64,000 nt of DNA from Bradyrhizobium sp. CCGUVB1N3 (GCF_024199925.1 NZ_JANADR010000001.1:6017501-6081500); one strand, 5' to 3'; positions 28,501-38,894 are shown, counted from the stretch's first letter. The notes: generated by a model from the sequence alone, not told the origin. Numbers and translations: made by a program.

Positions 28501-28514
28501 GTTTTCTTGCTTCA

Positions 28515-28618
28515 CCTCCCCCGCTTGCGGGGGAGGTCGGGTGGGGGCTCTATCCTCTTGGGGGTTCTCGTCTGCGGAGACACCCTCTCCCCAGCCCTCC
28601 CCCGCAAGCGGGGGAGGG
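28515..28618. repeat. Paired hairpin repeat (CCTCCCCCGC/GCGGGGGAGG family) inside the Liv operon
   Basis: A palindrome CCTCCCCCGC-TT-GCGGGGGAGG at 28515-28536 and an inverted-loop copy with AA at 28595-28618 bracket about 58 bp. It lies between the binding-protein gene and livG, so it could modulate relative mRNA levels within the operon. Confidence 0.85.
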
Positions 28619-28670
28619 AGTGCAGCGTGAACGCGTATACATCTTCATCTCATCATTCACTCGATCTCCC

Positions 28671-29447
28671 ATGGCCCTGACTCTCGAAACCCGCGACCTC
28701 ACCATCCGCTTCGGCGGCCATGTCGCAGTCAACAACGTCACCTGTGCGTTCCGCCCAGGCGAACTCACCGCCATCGTCGGCCCGAACGGCGCCGGCAAGA
28801 CCACCTATTTCAACCTGATCTCGGGCCAGTTGCGCGCGTCGAGCGGCAGCATCTTGTTCGACGGCAGCGACATCACCGAGCACTCGGCGCCGCTGCGCAC
28901 CCGCGCCGGCCTCGGCCGCGCGTTCCAGCTTACCAATCTGTTTCCCAACCTGACGGTGGAAGAGAACGTCCGCCTCGCGGTGCAGGCGGCGAACGGCACG
29001 CATTACGACATGCTGCGGCCGTGGATGGTTCGGCGCGACCTGATCGCGCGCGCAGATAGCATCCTCGACCAGGTGGCGCTCGGCAACCGCCGCGGCGTCG
29101 CCGCGACCGCGCTCTCGCATGGCGACCAGCGCAAGCTCGAGGTCGCGCTGATGATCGCGCTCGAGCCGAAGGTCTTCATGTTCGACGAGCCGACCGCGGG
29201 CATGAGCATCGACGAAGTGCCGGTCGTGCTCAATCTCATTGCACAACTCAAGCAGGACAGGAGCAAGATCATTCTCCTGGTTGAGCACAAGATGGATGTG
29301 GTGCGCTCGCTCGCCGACCGCATCATCGTGCTGCATAACGGCCAGCTCGTCGCCGACGGCCCGCCGGCCGAGGTGATCGCTTCCCCGATCGTGCAGGAAG
29401 CCTATCTCGGCGTCGCACCCAAGAAAGCTGCAGAGGGCGCAGCATGA
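28671..29447 (+). CDS. livG: ABC transporter ATP-binding protein LivG
   Basis: First ATPase of the branched-chain-amino-acid-type importer (258 aa). Walker A is GPNGAGKTTYFN, the signature is LSHGDQRKLEVALMI and Walker B VFMFDEPTAGMS. The LivG-type C-terminal end AYLGV is present. I start at MALTLETRDLTIRFGG; 17 upstream codons are read from the repeat. Its stop overlaps the livF start by 4 bp. Confidence 0.92.
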   Translation: MALTLETRDLTIRFGGHVAVNNVTCAFRPGELTAIVGPNGAGKTTYFNLISGQLRASSGSILFDGSDITEHSAPLRTRAGLGRAFQLTNLFPNLTVEENVRLAVQAANGTHYDMLRPWMVRRDLIARADSILDQVALGNRRGVAATALSHGDQRKLEVALMIALEPKVFMFDEPTAGMSIDEVPVVLNLIAQLKQDRSKIILLVEHKMDVVRSLADRIIVLHNGQLVADGPPAEVIASPIVQEAYLGVAPKKAAEGAA

Positions 29448-30166
29448 CCGAGCTCTTAAAACTCTCCGGCGTGCACACCCATATCGGCCGCTATCACATC
29501 CTCCAGGGCATCGACCTCGCGGTCGCCCAGGGGCAGACCACCATGCTGCTCGGCCGCAACGGCGCCGGCAAGACCACGACGCTGCGCACCATCATGGGCC
29601 TGTGGCAGGCCTCCTCCGGCGAGATCAACCTCGCCGGCGATCGCATCGAGAGCCGCACCACGCCCGATATCGCCCGGCTTGGCGTCGGCTACGTGCCGGA
29701 GAGCATGGCGGTGTTCTCCGACCTCACGGTGAAGGAGAATCTGGTGCTGGCGGCGCGCGACGGCCCGCTCGACGACGCCCAGCTCGACTGGATTTTTGGC
29801 TTCTTTCCGGCGCTGCGCCGCTTCTGGCTGTCGCGCGCCGGTAGTCTCTCCGGCGGGCAGAAGCAGATGTTGTCCATCGCGCGCGCCATCATCGAACCGC
29901 GCAAGCTCTTGCTGATCGACGAGCCGACCAAGGGCCTGGCGCCCGCGATCGTCATGGCGCTGATCGAATGCCTGAAGGAGATCAAGCGCAAGGGCGCAAC
30001 GATTCTCCTGGTCGAACAGAATTTCTTTGCCGCCCGCGAGCTCGGCGACAGCGTGCTGGTCATGGACAACGGCAAGATCGTCCATCGCGGCGAGATGGCG
30101 GCGCTCGCCGCCGACGTACCGCTCCAGGAGCGGCTGCTCGGCCTGAGCCTGGAGGCGCATCAATGA
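29444..30166 (+). CDS. livF: ABC transporter ATP-binding protein LivF
   Basis: Second ATPase of the importer (240 aa). Walker A is GRNGAGKTTTLRT, signature LSGGQKQMLSIARAI, Walker B LLLIDEPTKGLAP, and the switch His/Gln region reads LLVEQNFFAARELGD. It overlaps livG and livH by 4 bp on each side, showing a tightly coupled operon. Confidence 0.92.
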   Translation: MTELLKLSGVHTHIGRYHILQGIDLAVAQGQTTMLLGRNGAGKTTTLRTIMGLWQASSGEINLAGDRIESRTTPDIARLGVGYVPESMAVFSDLTVKENLVLAARDGPLDDAQLDWIFGFFPALRRFWLSRAGSLSGGQKQMLSIARAIIEPRKLLLIDEPTKGLAPAIVMALIECLKEIKRKGATILLVEQNFFAARELGDSVLVMDNGKIVHRGEMAALAADVPLQERLLGLSLEAHQ

Positions 30167-31173
30167 CCGACCTTGCTGCAACCGATCCGCTGCCGAAGCC
30201 TAAGCGCGACCTCGCGCCGATCCTGCTGCCGATTGCGCTTGCGCTCGTCATGATCCCCTTCGTCGGCTCGACCAGCTCCTGGCTGACGCTGACCGCCGCG
30301 AGCCTCGCCATGGGCATGATGATCTTCATCATGGCCTCAGGGCTGACGCTGGTGTTTGGCCTGATGGACGCGCTGAATTTCGGCCACGGCGCCTTCATCG
30401 CGGTCGGCGCCTATGTGGCGACCCTGATCCTGCTACCGTTCGCGGCCGCAATGCAGGCGGATTCGCTTCTGATGAACCTTGCCGTGCTGGCGCCGGCTGC
30501 GCTGCTCGCGATGGCGGTGTCCGGTGCGCTCGGCCTCGTCGTCGAGCGCGTGCTGATCCTCCCCGTCTATGGCCAGCACCTGAAGCAGATTTTGATGACG
30601 ACCGGCGGCCTGATCGTCGTCGAGCAGACGCTTTATGCCGTGTGGGGCCCGCAGATCATCCCGCTGCCGCTGCCCACCTCGCTGCGCGGCTCCTTCATCA
30701 TCGGCGACGTCGCGATCGCGAAATACCGCCTGCTCGCGATGCTGGTCGGCCTCGTCGTCTTCATCGCGATCCAGCTCGTGCTCAACCGCAGCAAGCTCGG
30801 GCTTCTGATCCGTGCCGGCGTCGAGAACCGCGAGATGGTGGAGGCGCTCGGCTATCGCATCCGCCGGCTGTTCCTCGGCGTGTTCATGACGGGATCGGCG
30901 CTCGCCGGCCTGGGCGGCGTGATGTGGGCGCTCTATCGCGAGCAGGTCCACGCCTCCATGAGCGATGACCTCACCGTGCTGATCTTCATCGTCGTCATCA
31001 TCGGCGGGCTAGGCTCGATCGGCGGCTGCTTCATCGGCGCGCTTCTGGTCGCGATGGTCGCCAATTACGGCGGCTTTCTGGTGCCGAAACTCGCCCTCGT
31101 CTCCAACATCCTGCTGATGGTCGCCGTTCTGATGTGGCGGCCGCGCGGCCTCTATGCGGTGACCAGCCGATGA
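30163..31173 (+). CDS. livH: Branched-chain amino acid-type ABC permease LivH
   Basis: Inner-membrane permease (336 aa) with about eight hydrophobic segments. LivH landmarks are ASGLTLVFGLMDALNFGHGAF near the N-terminus and the C-terminal VIIGGLGSIGGCFIGALLVA. The ATG at 30163 overlaps the livF stop; earlier codons in this frame are livF shadow. It has an extended cytoplasmic N-terminus of about 25 residues. Confidence 0.92.
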   Translation: MTDLAATDPLPKPKRDLAPILLPIALALVMIPFVGSTSSWLTLTAASLAMGMMIFIMASGLTLVFGLMDALNFGHGAFIAVGAYVATLILLPFAAAMQADSLLMNLAVLAPAALLAMAVSGALGLVVERVLILPVYGQHLKQILMTTGGLIVVEQTLYAVWGPQIIPLPLPTSLRGSFIIGDVAIAKYRLLAMLVGLVVFIAIQLVLNRSKLGLLIRAGVENREMVEALGYRIRRLFLGVFMTGSALAGLGGVMWALYREQVHASMSDDLTVLIFIVVIIGGLGSIGGCFIGALLVAMVANYGGFLVPKLALVSNILLMVAVLMWRPRGLYAVTSR

Positions 31174-32255
31174 TGATCCTGTCAGGCGACCCGCCGCGGA
31201 GTCGCGTCCTCACCCTCATTCTCGTCGTCATCATCCTGGCGCTGGCGGCGACGCCCTACCTGTTTCCGGGCGCCAAGGCGATGAACGTCGCGGCCAAGAT
31301 CTGCATCTTTGCGGCGCTGGTCGCCTCCTACGACCTGCTGCTCGGCTACACCGGCTCGGTGTCGTTCGCCCACACGATGTTCTACGGCATCGGTAGCTAC
31401 GCGATCGCGATCGCGCTCTATTCCATGGGACCGAACTGGACGGCGGTGGTAACCGGTATCGTCGTCGGCCTGCCGCTCGCGGCGCTGCTGGCGCTTGCCA
31501 TCGGACTGTTCTCGCTGCGCGTCGCGGCGATCTTCTTTGCCATGATCACGCTTGCGGTCGCCTCCGCCTTCCAGGTACTGGCCTCGCAGCTCTCCTGGCT
31601 CACCGGCGGCGAGGACGGGCGGAGCTTTCAGCTGCCGGAATTGCTGCGACCCGGCACCGTGCTGATCCCGAAGAGTTTTGCGGGCTTCGAGTTCAACGGC
31701 CGCACCCTGACCTTCTACCTGGTCTTCGCAGCATCAGCCCTGATGATCCTCGCGCTGCTGCGCGTGGTGAACTCACCGTTCGGCCGCGTGCTCCAGGCGA
31801 TCCGCGAGAACCGCTTTCGCGCCGAGGCGCTCGGCTTCCGCACCGTCTTCCACCTCACCTACGCCAATTGCCTCGCAGCGCTGGTCGCCGCCAGCGCCGG
31901 CATTTTGAATGCACTTTGGCTACGCTATGCCGGGCCCGACACCTCGCTCAGCTTCTCGATCATGCTCGACATTCTCCTGATGGTCGTGATCGGCGGCATG
32001 GGCACGATCTACGGCGCGATCATCGGCGCGACCATCTTCATCCTCGCGCAAAACTATCTTCAGTCGCTGATGGGTGTTGCCTCGAAGGCAGCGGCGGACG
32101 CCGGCCTGCCGCTGCTGCCGGGCCTGTTGCACCCGGATCGCTGGCTGTTGTGGCTCGGGCTACTCTTCATTGCCAGCGTCTACTTCTTTCCGACCGGCGT
32201 GGTCGGACGCCTGCGCAATGCCGGCGCCAAGCCAGCTAAAGACGCATCGCATTAA
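31170..32255 (+). CDS. livM: Branched-chain amino acid-type ABC permease LivM
   Basis: Second permease of the importer (361 aa). Typical blocks are ASYDLLLGYTGSVSFAHTMFYGIGSYA, LRVAAIFFAMITLAVA, IRENRFRAEALGFRT and VVIGGMGTIYGAIIGA. The start overlaps the livH stop by 4 bp. This is the last gene of the uptake operon; 184 bp separate it from the GGDEF-EAL gene. Confidence 0.92.
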   Translation: MMILSGDPPRSRVLTLILVVIILALAATPYLFPGAKAMNVAAKICIFAALVASYDLLLGYTGSVSFAHTMFYGIGSYAIAIALYSMGPNWTAVVTGIVVGLPLAALLALAIGLFSLRVAAIFFAMITLAVASAFQVLASQLSWLTGGEDGRSFQLPELLRPGTVLIPKSFAGFEFNGRTLTFYLVFAASALMILALLRVVNSPFGRVLQAIRENRFRAEALGFRTVFHLTYANCLAALVAASAGILNALWLRYAGPDTSLSFSIMLDILLMVVIGGMGTIYGAIIGATIFILAQNYLQSLMGVASKAAADAGLPLLPGLLHPDRWLLWLGLLFIASVYFFPTGVVGRLRNAGAKPAKDASH

Positions 32256-32439
32256 GTCGGCATTAACAACGCGGTTGCTCCGTTTCATGTGTGCAACGCG
32301 CAAGCTGAAGGCGATGCAGGATAGTCCGCTCTCGCCATCGACCCGGACAATAGCGCCGCCCGATTAAGCCTTAAATAACCGGCTTTCCTAAGGGTTGGGC
32401 CATTTGTGCATAGTATGCCTGTTCCCCCAGGGAGGGGGA

Positions 32440-35400
32440 ATGCGCCGGATGTCGTCCAAGATCACGAGCAGAATATCCGCGGCCGCAAAAGGCGGCTGGG
32501 ACGCTGCCGTTCGGCGCGGACCCGTGCTGTGGCTGACGCTGTGCGGCGCGCTGCTGGTTGCCGGCATCTTCGTCGTCACCACCATGGTGATCGGCGACTT
32601 CCGCGAGCGCGCACTCGTCAACAACGAACGCGAGCTGGAGAACACGGTCCTGCTGCTGACCCGCCACTTCGATCAGCAGTTCGAGGATTCCGAGACCGTC
32701 GCAGCCGACCTGATCACGCAGATGAACCTGCCTGACATCTCTTCGCCCGAGATGTTCCGCGAGCGCATGTCGAGCGATGAAGCCCGTCGCATGCTCGCGA
32801 ACAAGATCAGCGCCGTGAACTATCTCGGCGACATCGCGATCTATGACACCAACGGGGACATCATCAACTGGTCGCGAAACGAGCCGCTGCCGAAGCTCAA
32901 CGTCTCGTCACGCGCCTATTTCCAGACTTTCAAGTCCAATCCCCAGTCCGAGCCGGTGCTGCTGGAGACCGTGCGCAGCCTTCTCATCGGCAAGTGGACC
33001 ACGGTGGTGGCGCGACGGCTGACCAGCCCGCAGGGCGAACTCCTCGGCGTCATGGTGCGCCGGATCGACCCTGCGAGCTATCAGAAGTATTTCTCCTCCG
33101 TCGTGCTCGGCAGCGGCGCGGCTATCACGCTGTTCGACCGCAGCGGCACGATGCTGGCGCGCTACCCGCATGTCGAGGAGTTGATCGGAAAGAGTTACGC
33201 CAACGCACCGCTGCTGCAGAAGATCGCGGCCAAGGGCGATCGGCAGACGCTGCGGATCGAGAAGAGCCCGGTCGACGGCCAGGGGCGGCTGGGCGCCGGC
33301 GCGCCGCTCGTGCATTTTCCGATCATCATTATCGCAACCAATACGATGGAATCGGCGCTTGCGGATTGGCGCGAGCAAACCCGCTTCTTGATCATCGCGG
33401 CCACGCTCGTAGCGACGATCATCGCACTCATCCTCTATTTCATCATCCGCCAGATCAGCGGCCAAAATCGCGCGACGCAAGCGCGGATCGAGTCCGAAAG
33501 GCTGCGGCTCGACACCGCCCTGAACAACATGTCGCAGGGCCTGATCCTCTACGACGCCACGGGACACATCGTCACCTGCAACCGGCGCTATGCCGACATG
33601 TTCGGCCTATCCACGGACGTCATCAAACCCGGCTGCCACATCCACGAGGCGATGTATCATCGCAAGGAGCGCGGGACGTTCGACGGCAACGTCGAGGAAT
33701 TTTGCGCCGGCGTCATGAAGATCGTCGCCGAGGGCAAGGTCTCCACGAGTATCCATGAATTCGCGAACGGCCGCGCCTTCCAGGTCATCAACACCCCGCT
33801 TGCGCAAGGCGGGTGGGTCGCCACGATCGAGGATATCACCGAGCGGCGAAACCTGGAGCAGGAGCGCGACCGCAATTTCACCTTCCTGCGCGAGATCATC
33901 GACCATATCCCCTCGCAGATCACGGTGAAGGACGCCCGCACGCGGCAATATCTGCTGGTTAACCGGATTGCCGAGGAGGTGTTCGGGGAATCGGGCATGA
34001 CGATCGTCGGCAAGACGGCCTTCGACATTCTTCCACCAGCAGACGCCGAGACCGTCACCCGCGACGACGACGGCCTGCTGCAATCGCCCGAGGGCCTGAT
34101 CCTGGGTGAGCAGGCCTGGGAAACCAGGACCGGCGACCACCGCTACGTCATCTCCAAGCGCATCGGCATCCGCGACAAGGCCGGCGAGCCGCGCTATATC
34201 ATCAATGTCATCGAGGACGTGACCGAGCGGCGGCGCGCCGACGAGAAGATCGCGCATATGGCGCATTACGACGCGCTGACCGATCTGCCGAACCGCGTGC
34301 TGTTCCGCGAGCAGATCGAGCGCGAGCTCGAGAAGGTCGCCGGTGGCGAGCAGTTCGCGTTGCTCTACATCGACGTCGACGAATTCAAGGGCATCAACGA
34401 TTCGCTCGGCCATCACGTCGGCGACGAACTGCTGAAGGCGGTCGCGGCCCGCATCCGCACCTGCCTCAAGCCGGGCGACCTCATCGCGCGGCTCGGCGGC
34501 GACGAGTTCGCGGTGATTCAGACTGGGATCGAGACGTCCACCGACGTGCTGGCCTTCGTGACGCGGATCCACGAGGCGATCCGGCGGCCCTACCACTGTC
34601 TCGGCCATCAGCTCTCGACCGACGCCTCGATCGGCATCGCGCTGGCGCCGCAGGATGGCACCGATCTCGACCAGCTCGTCAAGAATGCCGACCTCGCGAT
34701 GTACGGCGCCAAGGCAGAAGGCCGCCGCACCTACCGCTTCTTCGTGCCGGCGATGGATGCGTGTGCCAAGGCGCGTCTTGCCATGGAGCAGGATCTGCGC
34801 CAGGCCCTGGTCGACGGCGGTTTCGAGCTTCACTACCAGCCGCTGGTCAATTTGCGCTCTGGCGAGGTCTCCGGCTGCGAGGCGCTGCTGCGCTGGCGCC
34901 ACCCCGAGCGCGGCATGGTCTCGCCGGCCGAGTTCATTCCCGTGGCGGAAGATACCGGCCTGATCAACGAGCTCGGCGACTGGGTGCTGCGTACGGCCTG
35001 CACCGAGGCCGCAAGCTGGCCCCGCCACGTGCGGATTGCCGTCAACGTCTCGCCGGTGCAGCTCAAATGCGGAACGCTGGCGCTGAAGATTGCGAGCGCG
35101 CTCGCCGCCTCCGGCCTCGATCCGTGCCGCCTCGAGCTCGAGATCACCGAGGCCGTGCTGATCCGCGACGACGAGGCGGCGCTCGCGATCCTGCATCAGC
35201 TCCGTTCGATCGGCGTGCGCATCGCGCTCGACGATTTCGGCACTGGCTATTCCTCGCTGAGCTATCTGAAGCGATTCCCGTTCGACAAGATCAAGATCGA
35301 CCGCTGCTTCGTTGCCGACATCGCCGAGACGAGCGGCGCGCCTGTCATCGTCCAGGCGGTGGTCAACATCGCCAGCGCCAGCGACATGACCACCGTCGCC

Positions 35401-35550
35401 GAAGGCGTCGAGACCGAGGCGCAGCGCGAGATGCTGCGCAACCTCGGCTGCACCGAGATGCAGGGCTATCTGTTCAGCGCGCCGAAGGCCGCGACCGAGG
35501 TACGAAAACTGTTCGGCCCGAGCAGTGCGCAAGTGGCGGCGGTGGCTTGA
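32440..35550 (+). CDS. Membrane dCache-PAS-PAS-GGDEF-EAL c-di-GMP protein
   Basis: A 1036-aa inner-membrane sensor. A first transmembrane segment ([20 protein letters not shown]) and a second ([20 protein letters not shown]) bracket a periplasmic dCache-like domain of about 270 residues. Then follow two PAS domains ([34 protein letters not shown]), GGDEF with an intact RLGGDEFAV site, and EAL with [14 protein letters not shown] and [11 protein letters not shown]. The I-site position reads KPGD rather than R-x-x-D, so product inhibition is probably absent. A GGGAGGGGG ribosome site lies very close to ATG 32440; ATG 32449 has better spacing and may be the real start. Confidence 0.9.
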   Translation: MRRMSSKITSRISAAAKGGWDAAVRRGPVLWLTLCGALLVAGIFVVTTMVIGDFRERALVNNERELENTVLLLTRHFDQQFEDSETVAADLITQMNLPDISSPEMFRERMSSDEARRMLANKISAVNYLGDIAIYDTNGDIINWSRNEPLPKLNVSSRAYFQTFKSNPQSEPVLLETVRSLLIGKWTTVVARRLTSPQGELLGVMVRRIDPASYQKYFSSVVLGSGAAITLFDRSGTMLARYPHVEELIGKSYANAPLLQKIAAKGDRQTLRIEKSPVDGQGRLGAGAPLVHFPIIIIATNTMESALADWREQTRFLIIAATLVATIIALILYFIIRQISGQNRATQARIESERLRLDTALNNMSQGLILYDATGHIVTCNRRYADMFGLSTDVIKPGCHIHEAMYHRKERGTFDGNVEEFCAGVMKIVAEGKVSTSIHEFANGRAFQVINTPLAQGGWVATIEDITERRNLEQERDRNFTFLREIIDHIPSQITVKDARTRQYLLVNRIAEEVFGESGMTIVGKTAFDILPPADAETVTRDDDGLLQSPEGLILGEQAWETRTGDHRYVISKRIGIRDKAGEPRYIINVIEDVTERRRADEKIAHMAHYDALTDLPNRVLFREQIERELEKVAGGEQFALLYIDVDEFKGINDSLGHHVGDELLKAVAARIRTCLKPGDLIARLGGDEFAVIQTGIETSTDVLAFVTRIHEAIRRPYHCLGHQLSTDASIGIALAPQDGTDLDQLVKNADLAMYGAKAEGRRTYRFFVPAMDACAKARLAMEQDLRQALVDGGFELHYQPLVNLRSGEVSGCEALLRWRHPERGMVSPAEFIPVAEDTGLINELGDWVLRTACTEAASWPRHVRIAVNVSPVQLKCGTLALKIASALAASGLDPCRLELEITEAVLIRDDEAALAILHQLRSIGVRIALDDFGTGYSSLSYLKRFPFDKIKIDRCFVADIAETSGAPVIVQAVVNIASASDMTTVAEGVETEAQREMLRNLGCTEMQGYLFSAPKAATEVRKLFGPSSAQVAAVA

Positions 35551-35708
35551 AGCCGGCGTTTTCCCGCCTCCCCCAAGACCGAATTTGCCGGCCTTGATCG
35601 CGGGATTCGGGAGGTTCCGGCCCCGGCGGCGCAGGTCCGCCCGGGGCTGAGAAGGACGCCCGGCAGAGGTTGCCGACCCCGCGCCAATCGGCTAAATGGG
35701 GCCCCACT

Positions 35709-35785
35709 GCACCCGTAGCTCAGCTGGATAGAGCGTTGCCCTCCGAAGGCAAAGGTCACACGTTCGAATCGTGTCGGGTGCGCCA
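35709..35785 (+). tRNA. tRNA-Arg (anticodon CCG)
   Basis: A complete 77-nt cloverleaf: acceptor stem GCACCCG/CGGGTGC, D-arm AGCTCAGCTGGATAGAGC, anticodon stem TTGCC/GGCAA with loop CTCCGAA (anticodon CCG, reading CGG), T-arm ACACG-TTCGAAT-CGTGT, discriminator G and encoded CCA. Confidence 0.97.
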
Positions 35786-35825
35786 GCAACGGGCCGAAGC
35801 ACGATTGGACCGGCCAAAGCCTTGC

Positions 35826-36119
35826 TCAATGCTTGATCGGCTCGAACACCACGATCACGCCGGTGGGCTCCGGCTCGTGCGCCCTGAGGCTCGTCAGTTC
35901 CGGATCGCTCCAATCGGCGAGGCTGACGACTTCGCCGGTCCGGCTCTCCATCTCGGATGAGTCAGTGGGCTCCAGCACTTTCAGCCCGCTTTCGTCGACG
36001 AAGAACGTGTGGTCTCCGAACAGGTCGTTGAGTTGAGGCACGGCCGGGTGTCCATCGGGAAGCACCTGGGCGCCCAACTGTTTCATGGTCTCCTTGACCT
36101 GGATGGCATTCAGCTTCAT
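35826..36119 (-). CDS. Conserved-looking hypothetical protein (97 aa)
   Basis: Small soluble acidic protein (MKLNAIQVKETMKQLGAQVL). No family recognised. It has an amphipathic N-terminal helix, then a strand-rich middle (HTFFVDESGLKVLEP) and a C-terminal VIVVFEPIKH. I start at ATG 36119, preceded by GGAGCGG; an ATG four codons earlier (36131) is possible. The longer frame to 36335 reads non-protein-like sequence. Its stop lies 40 bp from the 3' end of tRNA-Arg, so a link with tRNA-borne insertions is possible, but no integrase is present. Confidence 0.65.
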   Translation of the reverse strand: MKLNAIQVKETMKQLGAQVLPDGHPAVPQLNDLFGDHTFFVDESGLKVLEPTDSSEMESRTGEVVSLADWSDPELTSLRAHEPEPTGVIVVFEPIKH

Positions 36120-36344
36120 GAGCCGCTCCATTTCTTGCTGATGCGGTTTTCGACTTGTCCATGGCGGGTTTCGGCCCCTAGGCCAGTCCGCCCGGCTCAG
36201 ACTCCCGAACAAAGCCCGCGCGCAAATGTTCCTTGGCGAAGCATTCGAGGAGCCCCCGGTTGCACATACCGCGCTTACGGCACGAGATTGCCGCGCTATG
36301 TGCACGATTGGGACGATCCGTCGCGGGACGGCCACAGGATGTGG

Positions 36345-37085
36345 TTAGAGATCGAAATTGGTAGGCAGCATGACCACGTCGCGAATGGTCATGCCCCGTG
36401 GCCGCGTCAGCATGAACATCACCACGCTGGCGACTTCGCTGGCCTCGAGCAGGCTCCCGGAGTCCCTCGCTTCCTTCAGCTTCTCCGGCGGCCAGTCCGC
36501 GATCAGCGCGGTGATGACGGGCCCGGGCGAAATCGATCCCACGCGGATGCCGTGCTTGAACACCTGGCGCCGCACCGTCTGCACGAAACAGTTGATCGCC
36601 CATTTGGACGATGCATAGACGGGCTCCCATGGCGTCGGAAAATGGGCCGCCAGCGAGCTCGTGATGATGACGTCGCCGCTCCGGCGTTCGATCATGTGAG
36701 GGAGCACGTCGTGGACGTTCTTCATCACGACGTTGACGTTCAGGTTCAGCATCCGGTCGATCGCGGTGCTGTCGGCATCGACGAGGTCGCCACCAATATA
36801 CGTGCCCGCATTGGCGTGCAGGATGTCGAGCTGACCGGTCTTCTCCAGGACGCGCGGCAGCAGGGTGGCGCAGTCCTTCGGGTCGAGCAGGTCGATGACG
36901 AGTGGGATCGCGGCGTCGCCAAGCCTGTTGCAGATGGCCTTCAGGGCTGCGGCATCGCGGTCGACCAGCACCACGCGCGCGCCCGCGGCCAGCATCGCCT
37001 CGGTGCTCGCGAGGCCAATGCCCGACGCAGCCCCCGTCACGACGGCAACCTTGCCTTCCAGATCTTTTGCCAGATCTTTTGCCAT
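36345..37085 (-). CDS. SDR family oxidoreductase (ribitol 2-dehydrogenase-like)
   Basis: A classical short-chain dehydrogenase of 246 aa. The dinucleotide-binding motif is VTGAASGIGLAS with an Asp after strand 2 (LVDRDAAAL), favouring NAD. The structural NAG is LHANAGTYIGG, and the catalytic Ser and Y-x-x-x-K are in ITSSLAAHFPTPWEPVYASSKWA. The stretch DADSTAIDRMLNLNVNVVMKN resembles ribitol dehydrogenases, so a polyol substrate is plausible. The next upstream gene on the same strand is a DNA glycosylase 54 bp away, so they may be co-transcribed, though no functional link is evident. Confidence 0.87.
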   Translation of the reverse strand: MAKDLAKDLEGKVAVVTGAASGIGLASTEAMLAAGARVVLVDRDAAALKAICNRLGDAAIPLVIDLLDPKDCATLLPRVLEKTGQLDILHANAGTYIGGDLVDADSTAIDRMLNLNVNVVMKNVHDVLPHMIERRSGDVIITSSLAAHFPTPWEPVYASSKWAINCFVQTVRRQVFKHGIRVGSISPGPVITALIADWPPEKLKEARDSGSLLEASEVASVVMFMLTRPRGMTIRDVVMLPTNFDL

Positions 37086-37139
37086 GGGTGTTCTCCTTGT
37101 TGGGCGCTTCGTCCGGCGCCTGCCGCGGCGTGGCGGTCG

Positions 37140-37826
37140 TCACTCCCCGCGGTTTTCCCCGACCGACAACGCGCAGATGCGCGAGAGGTGTGCATAGGGC
37201 AGGCCCGTCTCCGTGGCCCAGGCGTTGAACTGCGCCTGCACCTTGGCGAGGTCGCCCTTCGACTTCACCTCCTCGGCGATGTCGAGGCCGGCATCGCGCA
37301 GGCATGCGACGACGTCCCTGGAGGTGACGAAGCCGTCCCAGCCGACGAAGCGCAGCAGCATCTGGCCGGTGTTGCCCCCGAGCCTGCTGCCGCGCTTGGC
37401 AAGGAGATCGAGCAGGCCGACCTCGTCCGAGGACGGCCACTTCGCCAAAAACTTGCCGAAGCTGCCGTGCTCTTTTGCGATCGCCTGCACGAAGGCGGCG
37501 TTCTCGCGCACCGACAGGATCTTTGCGCCGTTGCGCACGATGCGGGCGTCGCGCATCAAACCTTCCCAGTAGTCCTCGGGCTGAAAGCTCAGCTTGGCCG
37601 GCTGGAAGCGCAGGAAGGCCTGCTCAAAGCCGTCCCATTTCGAATCGATCACACTCCAGGCAAAGCCGGCGCAAAACACCCGCTTGGTCATCTCCGCGAG
37701 AATGCGATCGTCAGGCAGTTTTGTCAGCGCCTTTGCATCGGGCTTCGCCGGCAGCAGCTTCTCGAGCTGCCTGGGCCCGCCCTTGCGCTTCTCGGCCCGG
37801 GCGCGAATGGTCTTGAACGAGGTCAT
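37140..37826 (-). CDS. DNA-3-methyladenine glycosylase I-like protein
   Basis: A 228-aa base-excision repair glycosylase of the Tag family, which removes 3-methyladenine. Tag-like blocks are DRILAEMTKRVFCAGFAWSVID, WDGFEQAFLRFQPAKL, MRDARIVRNGAKI and the C-terminal LGGNTGQMLLRFVGWDGFVTSRDVVA. The conserved zinc-binding Cys/His residues at the very N-terminus of E. coli Tag are not seen, as in the rhizobial subgroup. It is divergent from the phosphoesterase gene across 240 bp that hold no visible gene. Confidence 0.83.
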   Translation of the reverse strand: MTSFKTIRARAEKRKGGPRQLEKLLPAKPDAKALTKLPDDRILAEMTKRVFCAGFAWSVIDSKWDGFEQAFLRFQPAKLSFQPEDYWEGLMRDARIVRNGAKILSVRENAAFVQAIAKEHGSFGKFLAKWPSSDEVGLLDLLAKRGSRLGGNTGQMLLRFVGWDGFVTSRDVVACLRDAGLDIAEEVKSKGDLAKVQAQFNAWATETGLPYAHLSRICALSVGENRGE

Positions 37827-38066
37827 GCAATCACCAGCCTTGAGGCCGCGCTACGACATCAGACTTCGCCGGGGAGGTCCAGCCCTGGGACACCGGACAG
37901 TCGCAGCCGGCAACGCGCCGCAACATGCTTTGACGACCTGCCTTTGGCCACCTTCTGCCAATTTGCCGCGGCCACAAGCCGACCACGCTGGTCTGCTTCT
38001 TGCTTTTCCTACCGCTGGAATTCCAGCACTTTCTCATTTTCAATTTGCCGACCTGACGGATTTTCA

Positions 38067-38894
38067 ATGCGTTGCCTGGTCGTCGCCGACCTGCATTACT
38101 CGCTGCCGCAGCTCGACTGGCTCGTCGGCGCCGCGCCGCAATTCGACCTGGTGATCTTCGCCGGCGACGCGCTGGACATTTCATCGATGGTGGATTTTCG
38201 CGCGCAGATCGTGGTGGTGAAAAAATACCTGGCGATGCTGGCGCGCCGGACGCGCGTCATCCTGTGCTCGGGCAATCATGACCTCGATGAGCGCAGCGCC
38301 GAGGGCGAGAAAATCTCGCGCTGGATCGCTGACGTCCGCGGGCTCGGGATTGCCTGCGACGGCGACGACCTGAGGATCGCCGATACGCTGTTCACGGTCT
38401 GCCCGTGGTGGGACGGCCCGGTGGTCAAGGCGCGCATCGCCGAGCAGCTGCGCGAGGCCGCCGCAAGACGGCCACAGCGCTGGGTCTGGGTTCATCACGC
38501 GCCGCCGGCGAATTCGCCGACGAGCTGGGGCGGCAAGCGCTTCTTCGGCGACGTCGATCTCGTGCAATGGATCGCGCAGTACCAGCCGGCGATGGTGATC
38601 TCGGGCCATGTGCACCAATCGCCCTTCATCACCGACGGCTCGTGGTACGACCGGCTCGGCACCACCTGGGTGTTCAATGCCGGCCTCCAGCACGGCCGGC
38701 CGCCGACCCACATCGTGCTGGATCTCGACGCAGCCAAAGCGTTCTGGCTCGCGGCGGGCGAAGCGCAATGGATCGATCTCGATGCACCCCTACGGCGGCC
38801 CGCGGCGGCGGTCGCCGAGGCGCCAGACTGGCTCACATCCTTGGATCGGATTGCCGATCCGAGCCTGGCGAAACCTCCTGCGGCGGCAGGTTGA
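38067..38894 (+). CDS. Calcineurin-like metallophosphoesterase
   Basis: A 275-aa phosphoesterase with the full metal-binding set: DLHYS (D-x-H), FAGDALD (G-D-x-x-D), CSGNHDLDE (G-N-H-D/E), WVHHAPP and SGHVHQSP (G-H-x-H). The start ATG follows a GACGGATTTTCA region; the same frame is open for 2 kb upstream, antisense to the SDR and glycosylase genes, without protein character. Substrate not recognised; possibilities include cyclic nucleotides or phosphorylated metabolites. Its 3' end overlaps the convergent cNMP-binding gene by 62 bp. Confidence 0.87.
   Translation: MRCLVVADLHYSLPQLDWLVGAAPQFDLVIFAGDALDISSMVDFRAQIVVVKKYLAMLARRTRVILCSGNHDLDERSAEGEKISRWIADVRGLGIACDGDDLRIADTLFTVCPWWDGPVVKARIAEQLREAAARRPQRWVWVHHAPPANSPTSWGGKRFFGDVDLVQWIAQYQPAMVISGHVHQSPFITDGSWYDRLGTTWVFNAGLQHGRPPTHIVLDLDAAKAFWLAAGEAQWIDLDAPLRRPAAAVAEAPDWLTSLDRIADPSLAKPPAAAG

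Noticed and set aside
35786..36344. A genomic island integrated at tRNA-Arg(CCG)
   Set aside because: No integrase and no direct repeat of the tRNA 3' end was found downstream; neighbouring genes have normal composition.
36009..38894. A 961-codon open frame on the plus strand covering the SDR and glycosylase genes
   Set aside because: Only its last 276 codons (from 38067) are protein-like (phosphoesterase). The rest is antisense to two well-supported genes and reflects GC-rich codon bias.
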